From Rhizobium sp. FY34 (GTDB taxonomy: Bacteria; Pseudomonadota; Alphaproteobacteria; Rhizobiales; Rhizobiaceae), in NCBI RefSeq assembly GCF_005222845.1, contig NZ_STFZ01000014.1:1-64000 (forward strand): DNA of 64,000 nt, read 5' to 3'. Positions 26,748 to 34,112 of this stretch are shown in pieces (the first letter of the stretch is position 1; every line of letters starts with the position of its first letter). The notes beneath the pieces are model-generated. The model ran no database searches. It had not been told where the DNA came from and was given only the letters and a program-made list of their open reading frames with translations. The position numbers and the translations under genes are program-made.

Positions 26748-27934
26748 GCACGTCCGAGACCACAGCCCCCGTACGGCAGTCCACCGCCGCCTTCCTGAAA
26801 GACAATCTGCGCGACTACGGCATGCTGCTGTCGCTCGTCGTCATTGTTCTGTTCTTCCAGTTCGCCACCGACGGCATTCTGTTGAAGCCGCTGAACCTGA
26901 CGAACATCATCCTGCAGAACAGCTATATCGTCATCATGGCGCTCGGCATGCTGCTGATCATCATCACCGGCCATATCGATCTGTCGGTCGGTTCGGTTGC
27001 CGGCTTTGTCGGCGCGGTGGCGGCGATGATGATGGTGCAGTATAACTTCGACTTCGTGACGGCGAGCATCATCTGCCTGATCATCGGCGGGGTGATTGGT
27101 GCGGTACAGGGCTCTTTCGTTGCCTACCTGAAGATTCCATCCTTCATCGTGACGCTGGCCGGCATGCTGGTCTTCCGCGGATTGATGATCGCCGTGCTGA
27201 GCGGCCGTTCCATCGGCCCGTTCGACCCGACATTCCAGAAGCTCTCCTCCGGCTTCATTCCGGAATTTGTTTCGGCAGAGGGCGGCCTCTACATCACATC
27301 GCTGATCCTTGGTGTTGCGCTGGCCCTGCTGCTTGTGTTGCAGAACATCCGCAACCGTGCCCGTCGCCAGTCACATGGCGTCGAGAACGAGCCTTTCGGC
27401 TTCTTCATCGGCAAGAACATCGTCGTTCTAGCCGCCATCGGCTACATTGCCTACCTGATCTCATCGCATCGTGGCATGCCGAACGTGCTGATCATCATGG
27501 CGCTTCTGATTGCAGGCTATGGCTTCTTCACCAATCGCACGATCATCGGCCGACAGATCTATGCCGTCGGCGGCAATATCCGCGCGGCCGAACTGTCGGG
27601 CATCAAGACCGCACGCCTGACCTTCTTCACCTTCGTCAATATGGGCGTTCTGGCAGCACTGGGCGGCCTCGTCGTTGCCGCACGCCTGAACAGCGCCACC
27701 CCGAAGGCCGGCTCCGGCTTCGAGCTTGACGTCATTGCAGCCTGCTTCATCGGCGGCGCCTCGGCTTACGGCGGTGTTGGCAAGGTGACGGGTGCGGTTA
27801 TCGGCGCCTTCCTGATGGGCGTCATGAACAACGGCATGTCCATTCTCGGCATCGGTATCGATTACCAGCAGGTCATCAAGGGCCTCGTGCTGCTCGGCGC
27901 CGTTTGCGTGGACGTCTACAACCAGCGTCGTTAA
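26744..27934 (+). CDS. gguB: GguB, multiple-sugar ABC transporter permease
   Basis: 396 aa BPD_transp_2 permease with about 10 hydrophobic segments and the loop [15 protein letters not shown] near residue 73. It is longer than the YtfT/YjfF permeases because of an extra central segment (about 195-245), as in XylH/GguB proteins, which work as homodimers. Overlaps gguA by ATGA and ends the operon, before a strong terminator. Confidence 0.94.
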   Translation: MSTSETTAPVRQSTAAFLKDNLRDYGMLLSLVVIVLFFQFATDGILLKPLNLTNIILQNSYIVIMALGMLLIIITGHIDLSVGSVAGFVGAVAAMMMVQYNFDFVTASIICLIIGGVIGAVQGSFVAYLKIPSFIVTLAGMLVFRGLMIAVLSGRSIGPFDPTFQKLSSGFIPEFVSAEGGLYITSLILGVALALLLVLQNIRNRARRQSHGVENEPFGFFIGKNIVVLAAIGYIAYLISSHRGMPNVLIIMALLIAGYGFFTNRTIIGRQIYAVGGNIRAAELSGIKTARLTFFTFVNMGVLAALGGLVVAARLNSATPKAGSGFELDVIAACFIGGASAYGGVGKVTGAVIGAFLMGVMNNGMSILGIGIDYQQVIKGLVLLGAVCVDVYNQRR

Positions 27935-27961
27935 ACATCCTCCCAAGCATGTCGACGTGAT

Positions 27962-27995
27962 AAAGGCCGCGAACCATTCAGGTTCGCGGCCTTTT
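27962..27995 (+). terminator. Rho-independent terminator after gguB
   Basis: A 14-bp perfect stem, AAAGGCCGCGAACC (27962-27975) with GGTTCGCGGCCTTT (27981-27994), 5-nt loop ATTCA, ending in TTTT. It closes the gguC-gguB operon 27 bp past the stop. Confidence 0.92.
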
Positions 27996-28077
27996 CGTTG
28001 CAATTGGCAAAAGGGCGTGCTTGCCTGGCTGACAAGTGGTAGGATTTTGCCAAGGGTAAAAGGCAAGGCAGCTGGCG

Positions 28078-28356
28078 ATGCAAACGATGACCCGTGTTGA
28101 ACTGGATCAGGATGTCAGCGAGCGCATAGAACGCTTGGCTCAGGGGCGTCGTCTTAGCGCTGCCGGGATCATGCGTGAAGCAATTGAACAGTATGTGGAG
28201 CGCGCCGAACAGGGTGAGCACATGCGTGCTGTCGCATTGAGCGCCTATGAGCGCTATCAGGCCACTGGGCAGCATGTCAGTGCAGAGGACGCGGATGCCT
28301 GGCTTGCCCGGCTGGAAGCTGGTGAGGACGCGGAAGCGCCCAGATGCCACGACTGA
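28078..28356 (+). CDS. CopG/RHH-family antitoxin
   Basis: 92 aa (ATG 28078; a second ATG at 28087 would give 89 aa). The N-terminus MTRVELDQDVSERIERLA...RRLSAAGIMREAIEQYVE is a ribbon-helix-helix with the expected alternating beta strand and two helices; the acidic C-terminal half would wrap the toxin. It overlaps the following ParE-like reading frame by 13 bp, the standard antitoxin-toxin order. Confidence 0.82.
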   Translation: MQTMTRVELDQDVSERIERLAQGRRLSAAGIMREAIEQYVERAEQGEHMRAVALSAYERYQATGQHVSAEDADAWLARLEAGEDAEAPRCHD

Positions 28357-28635
28357 TCTGGACGCCCGAAGCGCCTGCCGATGTGGCAAGGTTTTATCAG
28401 TTTCTGGCTGATAGCAATCGCGATGCGGCCAAATGCGCAGTTAAGCGTCATCCGCAGCAGCGTGCGACTTCTCGCAGAGCATCCGCAAGCCGGACGCCCT
28501 ATGGACCAAATGCCGGACGGCTATCGTAAATGGCCTATCGCCTTCGGATCCGCCGGTTATCTCGCATTGCATCATTTCTCTGGCGAGGATGTCGTGATCC
28601 TCGCCATTCGACATGTCCGCGAGCAGCGCTACTGA
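28344..28635 (+). pseudogene. ParE/RelE-family toxin broken by a +1 frameshift
   Basis: The frame opening at 28344 (MPRLIWTPEAPADVARFYQFL) is a typical ParE start but soon runs into out-of-frame sequence. The family continuation (VIRSSVRLLAEHPQ, GRPMDQMPDGYRKWPI, GYLALHHFSGEDVVILAIRH) is in the next frame through 28635. Skipping one base near 28446 (AAG-C-GTC) restores a 96-residue protein of normal length. So the toxin is either mutationally dead or the base is a sequencing error. The antitoxin upstream is intact, which fits loss of a costly toxin. Confidence 0.8.
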
Positions 28636-28679
28636 CTACACATTATAACTCGTGAGCCACAACGTCCTGCCAAGAGTGC

Positions 28680-29567
28680 TTACCCCATCCGCTCGGATGC
28701 ATAGCTGCCGGGGCTTGGCGGAAAGACGATCGTGCGATTGCCATTGATGAAGGTGCGGTGGTGGATATGGGCGTGGACGGCGCGCGCCAGCACCTGCGCT
28801 TCCACGTCGCGGCCCATGGACACATAGTCTTCCGGCGACTGCGCATGGGTGACGCGTACCGTGTCCTGTTCGATGATCGGGCCTTCATCCAGATCTGCCG
28901 TAACGTAATGGGCGGTGGCGCCAATCAGTTTCACACCGCGCTCATAGGCCTGTTTATAGGGGTTGGCGCCCTTGAAGCTCGGCAGGAAGGAATGGTGGAT
29001 GTTGATGATCTTGCCCGACATTTTCTGGCAGAGCGGATCAGACAGAACCTGCATGTAGCGGGCGAGTACAATGAGTTCGGTTCCCGTCTGCTCGACGAGG
29101 TCCAGGAGCCGGGCTTCGGCTTCCGGCTTGTTGTCCTTCGTCACCTTGATGTGGTGGAAGGGAATGTCGTGATTGACGATGACCTTCTGGTAATCGAAAT
29201 GGTTGGAAACAACGCCGACGATATCGATCGGCAAGGCGCCGATCTTCCAGCGATAGAGGAGATCGTTCAGGCAGTGGCCGAAACGCGACACCATCAACAG
29301 CACTTTCATGCGTTCAGCCGCGTCAACGATATCGGCATCCATCGAGAACTTCTGGATGATGGGTGCAAGGCCGGAGAGCAGTGCGGCGCGGTCCACGCCT
29401 TCTTCGGAGATGAAGGAGATGCGCATGAAGAATTTCTGTGTATCGAAATCATCGAACTGCGAGGAATCGACGATGTTGCAACCCCTTTCAGCCAGGTAAC
29501 CGGACAGAGCAGCGACGATGCCACGCGAGGTGGGGCAGGAAACGGTTAGCACATAGCTCTTCATCAT
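28680..29567 (-). CDS. purU: PurU, formyltetrahydrofolate deformylase
   Basis: 295 aa from the ATG at 29567, with GGAG 6 nt upstream; the next codon (29564) is also ATG and an earlier ATG (29579) overlaps the GGAG. An N-terminal ACT domain (about 1-80) precedes the formyltransferase-fold domain with INIHHSFLPSFKGANPY and the catalytic-Asp region ADLDEGPIIEQD. It hydrolyses 10-formyl-THF to THF and formate, balancing one-carbon pools. It is monocistronic here; 280 bp upstream shows no clear regulatory motif. Confidence 0.95.
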   Translation of the reverse strand: MMKSYVLTVSCPTSRGIVAALSGYLAERGCNIVDSSQFDDFDTQKFFMRISFISEEGVDRAALLSGLAPIIQKFSMDADIVDAAERMKVLLMVSRFGHCLNDLLYRWKIGALPIDIVGVVSNHFDYQKVIVNHDIPFHHIKVTKDNKPEAEARLLDLVEQTGTELIVLARYMQVLSDPLCQKMSGKIINIHHSFLPSFKGANPYKQAYERGVKLIGATAHYVTADLDEGPIIEQDTVRVTHAQSPEDYVSMGRDVEAQVLARAVHAHIHHRTFINGNRTIVFPPSPGSYASERMG

Positions 29568-29859
29568 CACTATCTCCATAGGCCCGGCAGGGGCCAGATC
29601 TGCTGTTGTGGGCGCGGGTGGCCCCGGCCGGCATGACGCTGCATTGGCAATAGCCGAGATGCGACAGATATCAAGTCCGTCTGCTTGTCCATGCTGGTCG
29701 TGGCGTTGCTTCTGCCAAGCTTACGGCGGGCAGCGCGAATTGGTGTTCCGCCTGCGTCCTTGTCCACCTCATCCCCGCCGTCCGGCTCCGCTCTCACTTG
29801 ATTTCGGTCAAGGCGCTAACCTTGCGTCACCTTAAGGTCGCCCGCGGGGGGATAAATCG

Positions 29860-31395
29860 ATGGAACGCCAGGACCAGACCATGCTTGAAGATCGCATCAG
29901 ACGCCCCGCCCTTCTCGACAGGATCATGACCGCCAAGGAAGCCGCCAGCCTGATCAAGGATGGCATGGTCATCGGCATGAGCGGCTTTACCCGCGCCGGC
30001 GATGCCAAAGCCGTGCCAGTTGCCATGGCGGAGCGGGCAAGGACGGACCCTTTCAAGATCACGCTTCTAACCGGCGCTTCGCTTGGCCACGATATTGATC
30101 GAATGCTGACGGAGGCCCATGTGCTGGCCCGTCGCATGCCCTTCCAGACGGACCCAACGCTGCGCGCCGCGATCAACCGTGGCGAGGTGATGTTCATCGA
30201 CCAGCATTTGTCGGAAACCGTCGAACATCTGCGCTCCAACCAGCTTGGCCCCATCGACTATGCGATCATCGAAGCGGCGGCGATCCGGCTGGATGGCGGC
30301 ATCATTCCCTCCACCTCCATCGGCAATTCTGCAAGCTTTGCGATCCTTGCCAAGAAGATCATCATCGAGATCAACCTGTCGCAATCGCTCGATCTCGAAG
30401 GCCTGCACGATGTCTACATTCCGACGAAGCGCCCGACGCGCGAAGCCATTCCGGTTGTCGCCTGCGACACGCGTGCTGGCGTGCCCTATATCCCGATCGA
30501 TCCGGACAAGATTGTCGGTATCGTGATTACCCAGGAGAAGGACAGTTTTTCCACTATCGAGCCGCCGGATGCCGATACAAAGGCGATTGCCAACCACCTG
30601 ATCCGATTCTTCGAGGAGGAGGTGAAGATCGGCCGGCTGGACCTGACGCTCAATCCGCTGCAGGCGGGCATTGGCACGATTGCCAATTCGGTGCTGTCGG
30701 GGCTTGCAGATGGCCCGTTCCATCACCTTCGCATGTATAGCGAAGTGCTGCAGGATAGCACGTTTGATCTGTTCGATGCCGGAAAGCTGACCTTTGCCTC
30801 GGGCTCGTCGATCACGCTATCCTCGGCCTGTGCCGCCCGCGTCTATTCCGATTTCCGCCGCTACAAGGACAGGCTGGTGCTGCGCCCGCAGGAAATCAGC
30901 AACCATCCGGAAGTCATCCGCCGTCTCGGCGTCATCGGCATCAACACCGCGCTGGAAGTGGATATCTATGGCAATGTGAATTCAACCCATGTCAACGGCA
31001 CGCATATGATGAACGGCATTGGCGGGTCGGGCGATTTTGCCCGCAATGCCTATCTGTCCATCTTCGTCACCAAGTCTCTGGCCAAGGGCGGTCGCATTTC
31101 ATCCGTGGTGCCGATGGTGAGCCATGTCGATCACACCGAACATGATGTGGATATCATCGTCACGGAAAACGGCCTAGCGGACCTGCGCGAACTGGCGCCG
31201 CGCGAACGGGCCGAGCGCGTCATCAACCATTGCGTCCATCCCAGCTACCGCGACGACATGCTCGATTATTTCCGCCGTGCCAGCCAGCGGGGCGGGCATA
31301 CGCCGCATATTCTGGAAGAGGCGCTGTCCTGGCACCAGCGCAGCCGCGAGACCGGTGATATGCGCAAACCGCCGGCGCGGGCTGCGGCGGAATAG
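29860..31395 (+). CDS. Acetyl-CoA hydrolase/succinyl-CoA:acetate CoA-transferase family
   Basis: 511 aa, the length of the AarC/ScpC class. Segments include GMVIGMSGFTRAGDAKAVP, a GASLGHDIDRML coenzyme-binding region, the MYSEVLQDSTFDL segment expected to hold the catalytic glutamate, and GIGGSGDFARNAYLS. It would transfer CoA between succinyl-CoA and acetate, or hydrolyse acetyl-CoA. The start at 29860 follows a G-rich site (about 29846-29851). No linked citrate-cycle genes help decide the direction. Confidence 0.88.
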   Translation: MERQDQTMLEDRIRRPALLDRIMTAKEAASLIKDGMVIGMSGFTRAGDAKAVPVAMAERARTDPFKITLLTGASLGHDIDRMLTEAHVLARRMPFQTDPTLRAAINRGEVMFIDQHLSETVEHLRSNQLGPIDYAIIEAAAIRLDGGIIPSTSIGNSASFAILAKKIIIEINLSQSLDLEGLHDVYIPTKRPTREAIPVVACDTRAGVPYIPIDPDKIVGIVITQEKDSFSTIEPPDADTKAIANHLIRFFEEEVKIGRLDLTLNPLQAGIGTIANSVLSGLADGPFHHLRMYSEVLQDSTFDLFDAGKLTFASGSSITLSSACAARVYSDFRRYKDRLVLRPQEISNHPEVIRRLGVIGINTALEVDIYGNVNSTHVNGTHMMNGIGGSGDFARNAYLSIFVTKSLAKGGRISSVVPMVSHVDHTEHDVDIIVTENGLADLRELAPRERAERVINHCVHPSYRDDMLDYFRRASQRGGHTPHILEEALSWHQRSRETGDMRKPPARAAAE

Positions 31396-31429
31396 GGTTT
31401 GGCGTCTGCCACCATTCATTTCTGAACCT

Positions 31430-31460
31430 CCAGCAATTGCAGCAATGCTGTAATTGCTGG
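31430..31460. repeat. Long inverted repeat between convergent genes
   Basis: CCAGCAATT (31430-31438) and AATTGCTGG (31452-31460) form a perfect 9-bp stem; the loop itself folds as CAGC/GCTG. It lies between the CoA-transferase stop and the TetR stop and may act as a bidirectional terminator, although no T-run follows on either strand. Confidence 0.5.
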
Positions 31461-31510
31461 ATAGGCGCCTGACGAGGTAGGCGGCGGAAAGACCTATACA
31501 CGACCTTTCT

Positions 31511-32068
31511 TCAGTCCATGCGGCATCGCTGGGCCAGACCTTTTATGATCACAGTAAACCGCTGGTCGTCATCAAGTGCACGCGCAAGCACAATTGCACC
31601 TTGAATGCCGCCGACAACCTCGGTGGCGACATTCTCGGCCTCGATTTCTGTCATGCCTGCTCGGCTTAACGCGCTGCCAAGTGCGTCAATCCAGCGCTGG
31701 AAATATCCACCTACAGCCTTCGAGAAACGATCACGGGTTTCATCCATGGCGAAGGCGCCAACCAGACAGATGCGGCGCCCTGAGTGGAAATACTGTTCGA
31801 CGCTGGCAAACATGCTTTCGATTGCCTGTGCGGGTGGTTCCTGCATCAACGGGATAAAGACTTCGGTCTCGAACCAGTCCCGAATATGTCCAAGGACGGC
31901 TTCTGCCATTTCGTCCTTTCCGCCGGGGAAGAAGTGGTAAAGACTGCCTTTGCCGAGTTTGGTATGCGCGGTAATTCGCGCGATACTGGCGCCTTCGAAG
32001 CCAAAACGCCGGAAGACCTCTCCGAGAGCGGGCACAACATCATGTCGCTCGGCAATGAGGCGCGCCAT
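31511..32068 (-). CDS. TetR-family transcriptional regulator
   Basis: 185 aa from the ATG at 32068, which overlaps the HPP stop (TGATG) and has GAGGA about 8 nt upstream; a longer in-frame version would run into the HPP gene. Helix-turn-helix at about 25-45 (ASIARITAHTKLGKGSLYHFF). The C-terminal domain resembles the LmrA/YxaF branch. It probably represses the HPP-tetR pair through the palindrome at 32561-32593. Ligand unknown. Confidence 0.88.
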   Translation of the reverse strand: MARLIAERHDVVPALGEVFRRFGFEGASIARITAHTKLGKGSLYHFFPGGKDEMAEAVLGHIRDWFETEVFIPLMQEPPAQAIESMFASVEQYFHSGRRICLVGAFAMDETRDRFSKAVGGYFQRWIDALGSALSRAGMTEIEAENVATEVVGGIQGAIVLARALDDDQRFTVIIKGLAQRCRMD

Positions 32069-32556
32069 CAGTTTTTCCTCGCCGGATAGATGTTTCCGCT
32101 CAATTTGTGGAACAGCGCTGCCACGCACACAAGCACGATTGTACCGGATAGCACCGGCAGGAAGAGAAAGCTGAAATCTGGATCAGTGGCAAACACCACA
32201 AGCGGATCGGCGCCGGCTGGAGGATGCGTGACGCGCAGCATTGCCATCAATGTAATGGCCAGGCCGACTGCCAGGGCTGCCGCCCACCATTCATTCGGAA
32301 GGAGAAGGCGCAGTATCAGGCCGACCATGGTCGCGACGAAATGTCCGCCAATCACATTGGCCGGCTGTGACAGAGGGCTGCCTGGAACAGCAAACATCAA
32401 AACGCAGCTTGCGCCGAACGGTGCCATAATGAGTGGGCTATGCATATAGTGGGTCAGTGCACCGACCACGCCTATGGCGATCAGGCCGCCTATCCCGGCC
32501 AGCAGCGCAGTGTGGATGGGTTGCGGGGGCTGGTGGCGAGCGAAGAAATTTTTCAT
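32068..32556 (-). CDS. HPP-family integral membrane protein
   Basis: 162 aa from the ATG at 32556 (MKNFFARHQPPQP); a longer in-frame version (32649) would lack the family match and include the operator. Four or five hydrophobic segments; the HPP motif lies in LRVTHPPAGADPLV and APFGASCVLMFAVPGSPLSQP is conserved. HPP proteins in cyanobacteria and chloroplasts have been linked to nitrite transport; the role in rhizobia is not established. Translationally coupled with a TetR regulator. Confidence 0.85.
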   Translation of the reverse strand: MKNFFARHQPPQPIHTALLAGIGGLIAIGVVGALTHYMHSPLIMAPFGASCVLMFAVPGSPLSQPANVIGGHFVATMVGLILRLLLPNEWWAAALAVGLAITLMAMLRVTHPPAGADPLVVFATDPDFSFLFLPVLSGTIVLVCVAALFHKLSGNIYPARKN

Positions 32557-32560
32557 ATTT

Positions 32561-32593
32561 GTACCGATTGGTAATAGTTGTATCGATAGGTAC
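32561..32593. promoter_or_regulatory. Candidate TetR operator upstream of HPP-tetR
   Basis: Two 13-bp arms, GTACCGATTGGTA (32561-32573) and TATCGATAGGTAC (32581-32593), are inverted copies matching at 10 of 13 positions with a 7-bp spacer. They begin 5 bp upstream of the HPP start codon, an ideal place for autorepression by the TetR protein encoded in the same transcript. Confidence 0.6.
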
Positions 32594-32758
32594 AATGGCG
32601 GAAATCGAAATGCAAGGCCATGCTGAGTGCTCCGAGATCGCATTTGCATCTGATTGCCGTTTCAACGGTAAATTCGGGGACACCACAGGGCGGGGACTGC
32701 TGTCCTTTCCTCAGGCCCATGCGTATTTCGTCCGGCGACCAAGAGGTCGTGGGCTCTT

Positions 32759-33136
32759 TTACCAGACCCGTTCCTGCAGAATCGTGTCGAATGCGGTATC
32801 GAGGGAGATGAGGGCGCAGCACTCCAGTCTCGTTTGGGCGGCGAGTAGGCGGTCCCACGGGTCGCGATGCTGCCAATCAAAGGCAGCGGCGAGTTCGGCA
32901 TGCAGATCGCTGATAGCGATCGTCTGCAACCCACTGGCACTCACTGCGGTGCGCAGTTCCTGGGGTTTCAGATCGAGTTTGTTCAGCCGCATTTTGTTGT
33001 TTAGTTCGTAAAAGGATACCGCGCTGACCAGGATCGTGTTGCTCTTATCCTCGATCAGTGATCGCGCTCTTGAAGACAGGCGATCACTGCCAATCGTCCA
33101 CCAGTAGACGGCATGGCTATCGAGCAGGAATTTCAC
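32759..33136 (-). CDS. PIN-domain toxin (type II toxin-antitoxin)
   Basis: 125 aa with a GTG start at 33136 overlapping the antitoxin stop (GTGA). PIN residues visible: Asp6 (LLDSHAVYW), the Glu in SFYELNNKM, Asp92-region DPWDRLLAAQ and LISLDTAF near the C-terminus. It is expected to be a Mg2+-dependent ribonuclease that inhibits translation until neutralised by the upstream antitoxin. Confidence 0.9.
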   Translation of the reverse strand: MKFLLDSHAVYWWTIGSDRLSSRARSLIEDKSNTILVSAVSFYELNNKMRLNKLDLKPQELRTAVSASGLQTIAISDLHAELAAAFDWQHRDPWDRLLAAQTRLECCALISLDTAFDTILQERVW

Positions 33137-33423
33137 AACTTGCCCTCCGGCGGGAGCGGCTTGCCTTGCCAGATCCCGACCGCATCATTCCAGTCACCGG
33201 CATCAATCGCGGCCTGTTCCGCATCGGCTTCATTGAAAATGTCGTCCGGAAGGCCGCGATGGCGCAGCAGGCCGAAGGGCCGTTTGCCGCCATCGGCCGG
33301 GCTGATCCGGGCATAGACCTCGTTGCCTCGCATGATGATGATTTCTTCCCCCTGATGAGCGCGTGCCAGGACTTCTGCGAAATTCCTGCGCGCTTCGCTG
33401 ATCTTGTAGCGGGTTTGCGACAT
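33133..33423 (-). CDS. Phd/YefM-family antitoxin
   Basis: 96 aa from the ATG at 33423, with GGAG 9 nt upstream; an in-frame ATG at 33462 lacks one. The Phd/YefM fold is shown by YKISEARRNFAEVLARAHQGEEIIIMRGNEVYARISP (read as two adjoining blocks). The C-terminal tail would bind the PIN toxin. Autoregulation is likely through the repeat at 33474-33494. Confidence 0.88.
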   Translation of the reverse strand: MSQTRYKISEARRNFAEVLARAHQGEEIIIMRGNEVYARISPADGGKRPFGLLRHRGLPDDIFNEADAEQAAIDAGDWNDAVGIWQGKPLPPEGKL

Positions 33424-33473
33424 TGGCTCATTCTCCGGGGATAGTGTCGCTGACGCTAACATGCGCGCTGGGG

Positions 33474-33494
33474 GCGTACAACATAGATGTACGC
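33474..33494 (-). promoter_or_regulatory. Candidate YefM-type operator/promoter of the toxin-antitoxin pair
   Basis: GCGTACA (33474-33480) and TGTACGC (33488-33494) are perfect 7-bp inverted repeats separated by 7 bp. YefM/Phd antitoxins recognise palindromes built on a TGTACA core, which both arms match at five of six bases. On the minus strand the spacer gives CTATGT, a possible -10, about 50-60 bp before the antitoxin start. Confidence 0.55.
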
Positions 33495-33596
33495 TTCTTC
33501 TGCGGCGGGGTCAGCTTCCGCCTGCGCAACGTCACCGGCTGCCAATCCACAGAGCGCCACCAGTGCCCTTTACAGATCCTCCTGTGCAGGATATTC

Positions 33597-33614
33597 GTAA
33601 TGATATTACATTAC
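33597..33614. promoter_or_regulatory. Zur-box-like palindrome upstream of the cobalamin riboswitch
   Basis: GTAATG-ATATTA-CATTAC (33597-33614) is an 18-bp interrupted palindrome with perfect 6-bp arms. It resembles zinc-uptake-regulator boxes of alphaproteobacteria (ATG...CAT arms around an AT-rich core), but the core differs. It lies about 84 bp before the riboswitch, where a promoter for the transporter operon is expected. The regulator is a guess; the palindrome is a direct observation. Confidence 0.4.
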
Positions 33615-33697
33615 ACAATCTATGGATGGACTGATGATGCTTTCCCTTTATCGCTGTTGAGCGCTTGACGGCTGATGGCCGGGCGGCTTAACTGACC

Positions 33698-33912
33698 CTG
33701 ATGGTTCCCCACGTCCGGCTTCGGACCGAAGGGATTAATAGGGAACACGGTGCGGATGCGTAATGCGTCTTATTCCGTGGCTGCCCCCGCAACTGTAAGC
33801 GGATGCCGATCATCCTTGTGGTGCCTTGACAAAAAGCACCATGCCACTGCGCGCCAAGGCGTGCGGGAAGGCAGATGAGAGGCGCTAACCGCAAGTCAGG
33901 AGACCTGCCATC
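33698..33912 (+). promoter_or_regulatory. Cobalamin riboswitch
   Basis: Conserved blocks appear in the correct order: GGTTCCC...GGGAA pairing near 33703-33753, GCTGCCCCCGCAACTGTAAG (about 33779-33798), a GCCACTG...CGGGAAGGC stem (about 33843-33872), and the B12 box AAGTCAGGAGACCTGCC at 33893-33909. A small hairpin CGGGC/GCCCG (33933-33948) and a ribosome-binding site (AGGAG, 33953-33957) follow, suggesting control of translation initiation. High corrinoid should switch off the transporter downstream. Confidence 0.95.
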
Positions 33913-33963
33913 CAAATTGAAATCCAACGTCACGGGCGGGGATGCCCGGAACAGGAGCTGACT

Positions 33964-34053
33964 ATGACCAGAATTCGCATTGGCAAGCGACAAGCGCTTT
34001 GCCGCCACCATCATCCCGGCCGTGGCGCTGCCGGCTGTCATCGTGACGATTGA
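33964..34053 (+). CDS. Possible small His-rich leader peptide (29 aa)
   Basis: ATG at 33964 has the best ribosome-binding site of the region (AGGAG, 6-nt spacing), right after the riboswitch. The 29-residue product contains CRHHHPGRG and ends CHRDD. Its TGA overlaps a TTG codon (34050) that opens the frame of the binding protein. It could be a translated leader coupled to the binding protein, or the residue of a decayed gene: another frame here reads FAATIIPAVALPAVIV, which looks like membrane-protein sequence. I do not recognise a family. Confidence 0.35.
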   Translation: MTRIRIGKRQALCRHHHPGRGAAGCHRDD

Positions 34054-34112
34054 CAGCCTTCGTCTTCACCCATCTTTGCCCGCCAGGGGCTTTTTCCGGG
34101 ATTTTTAAAAAC

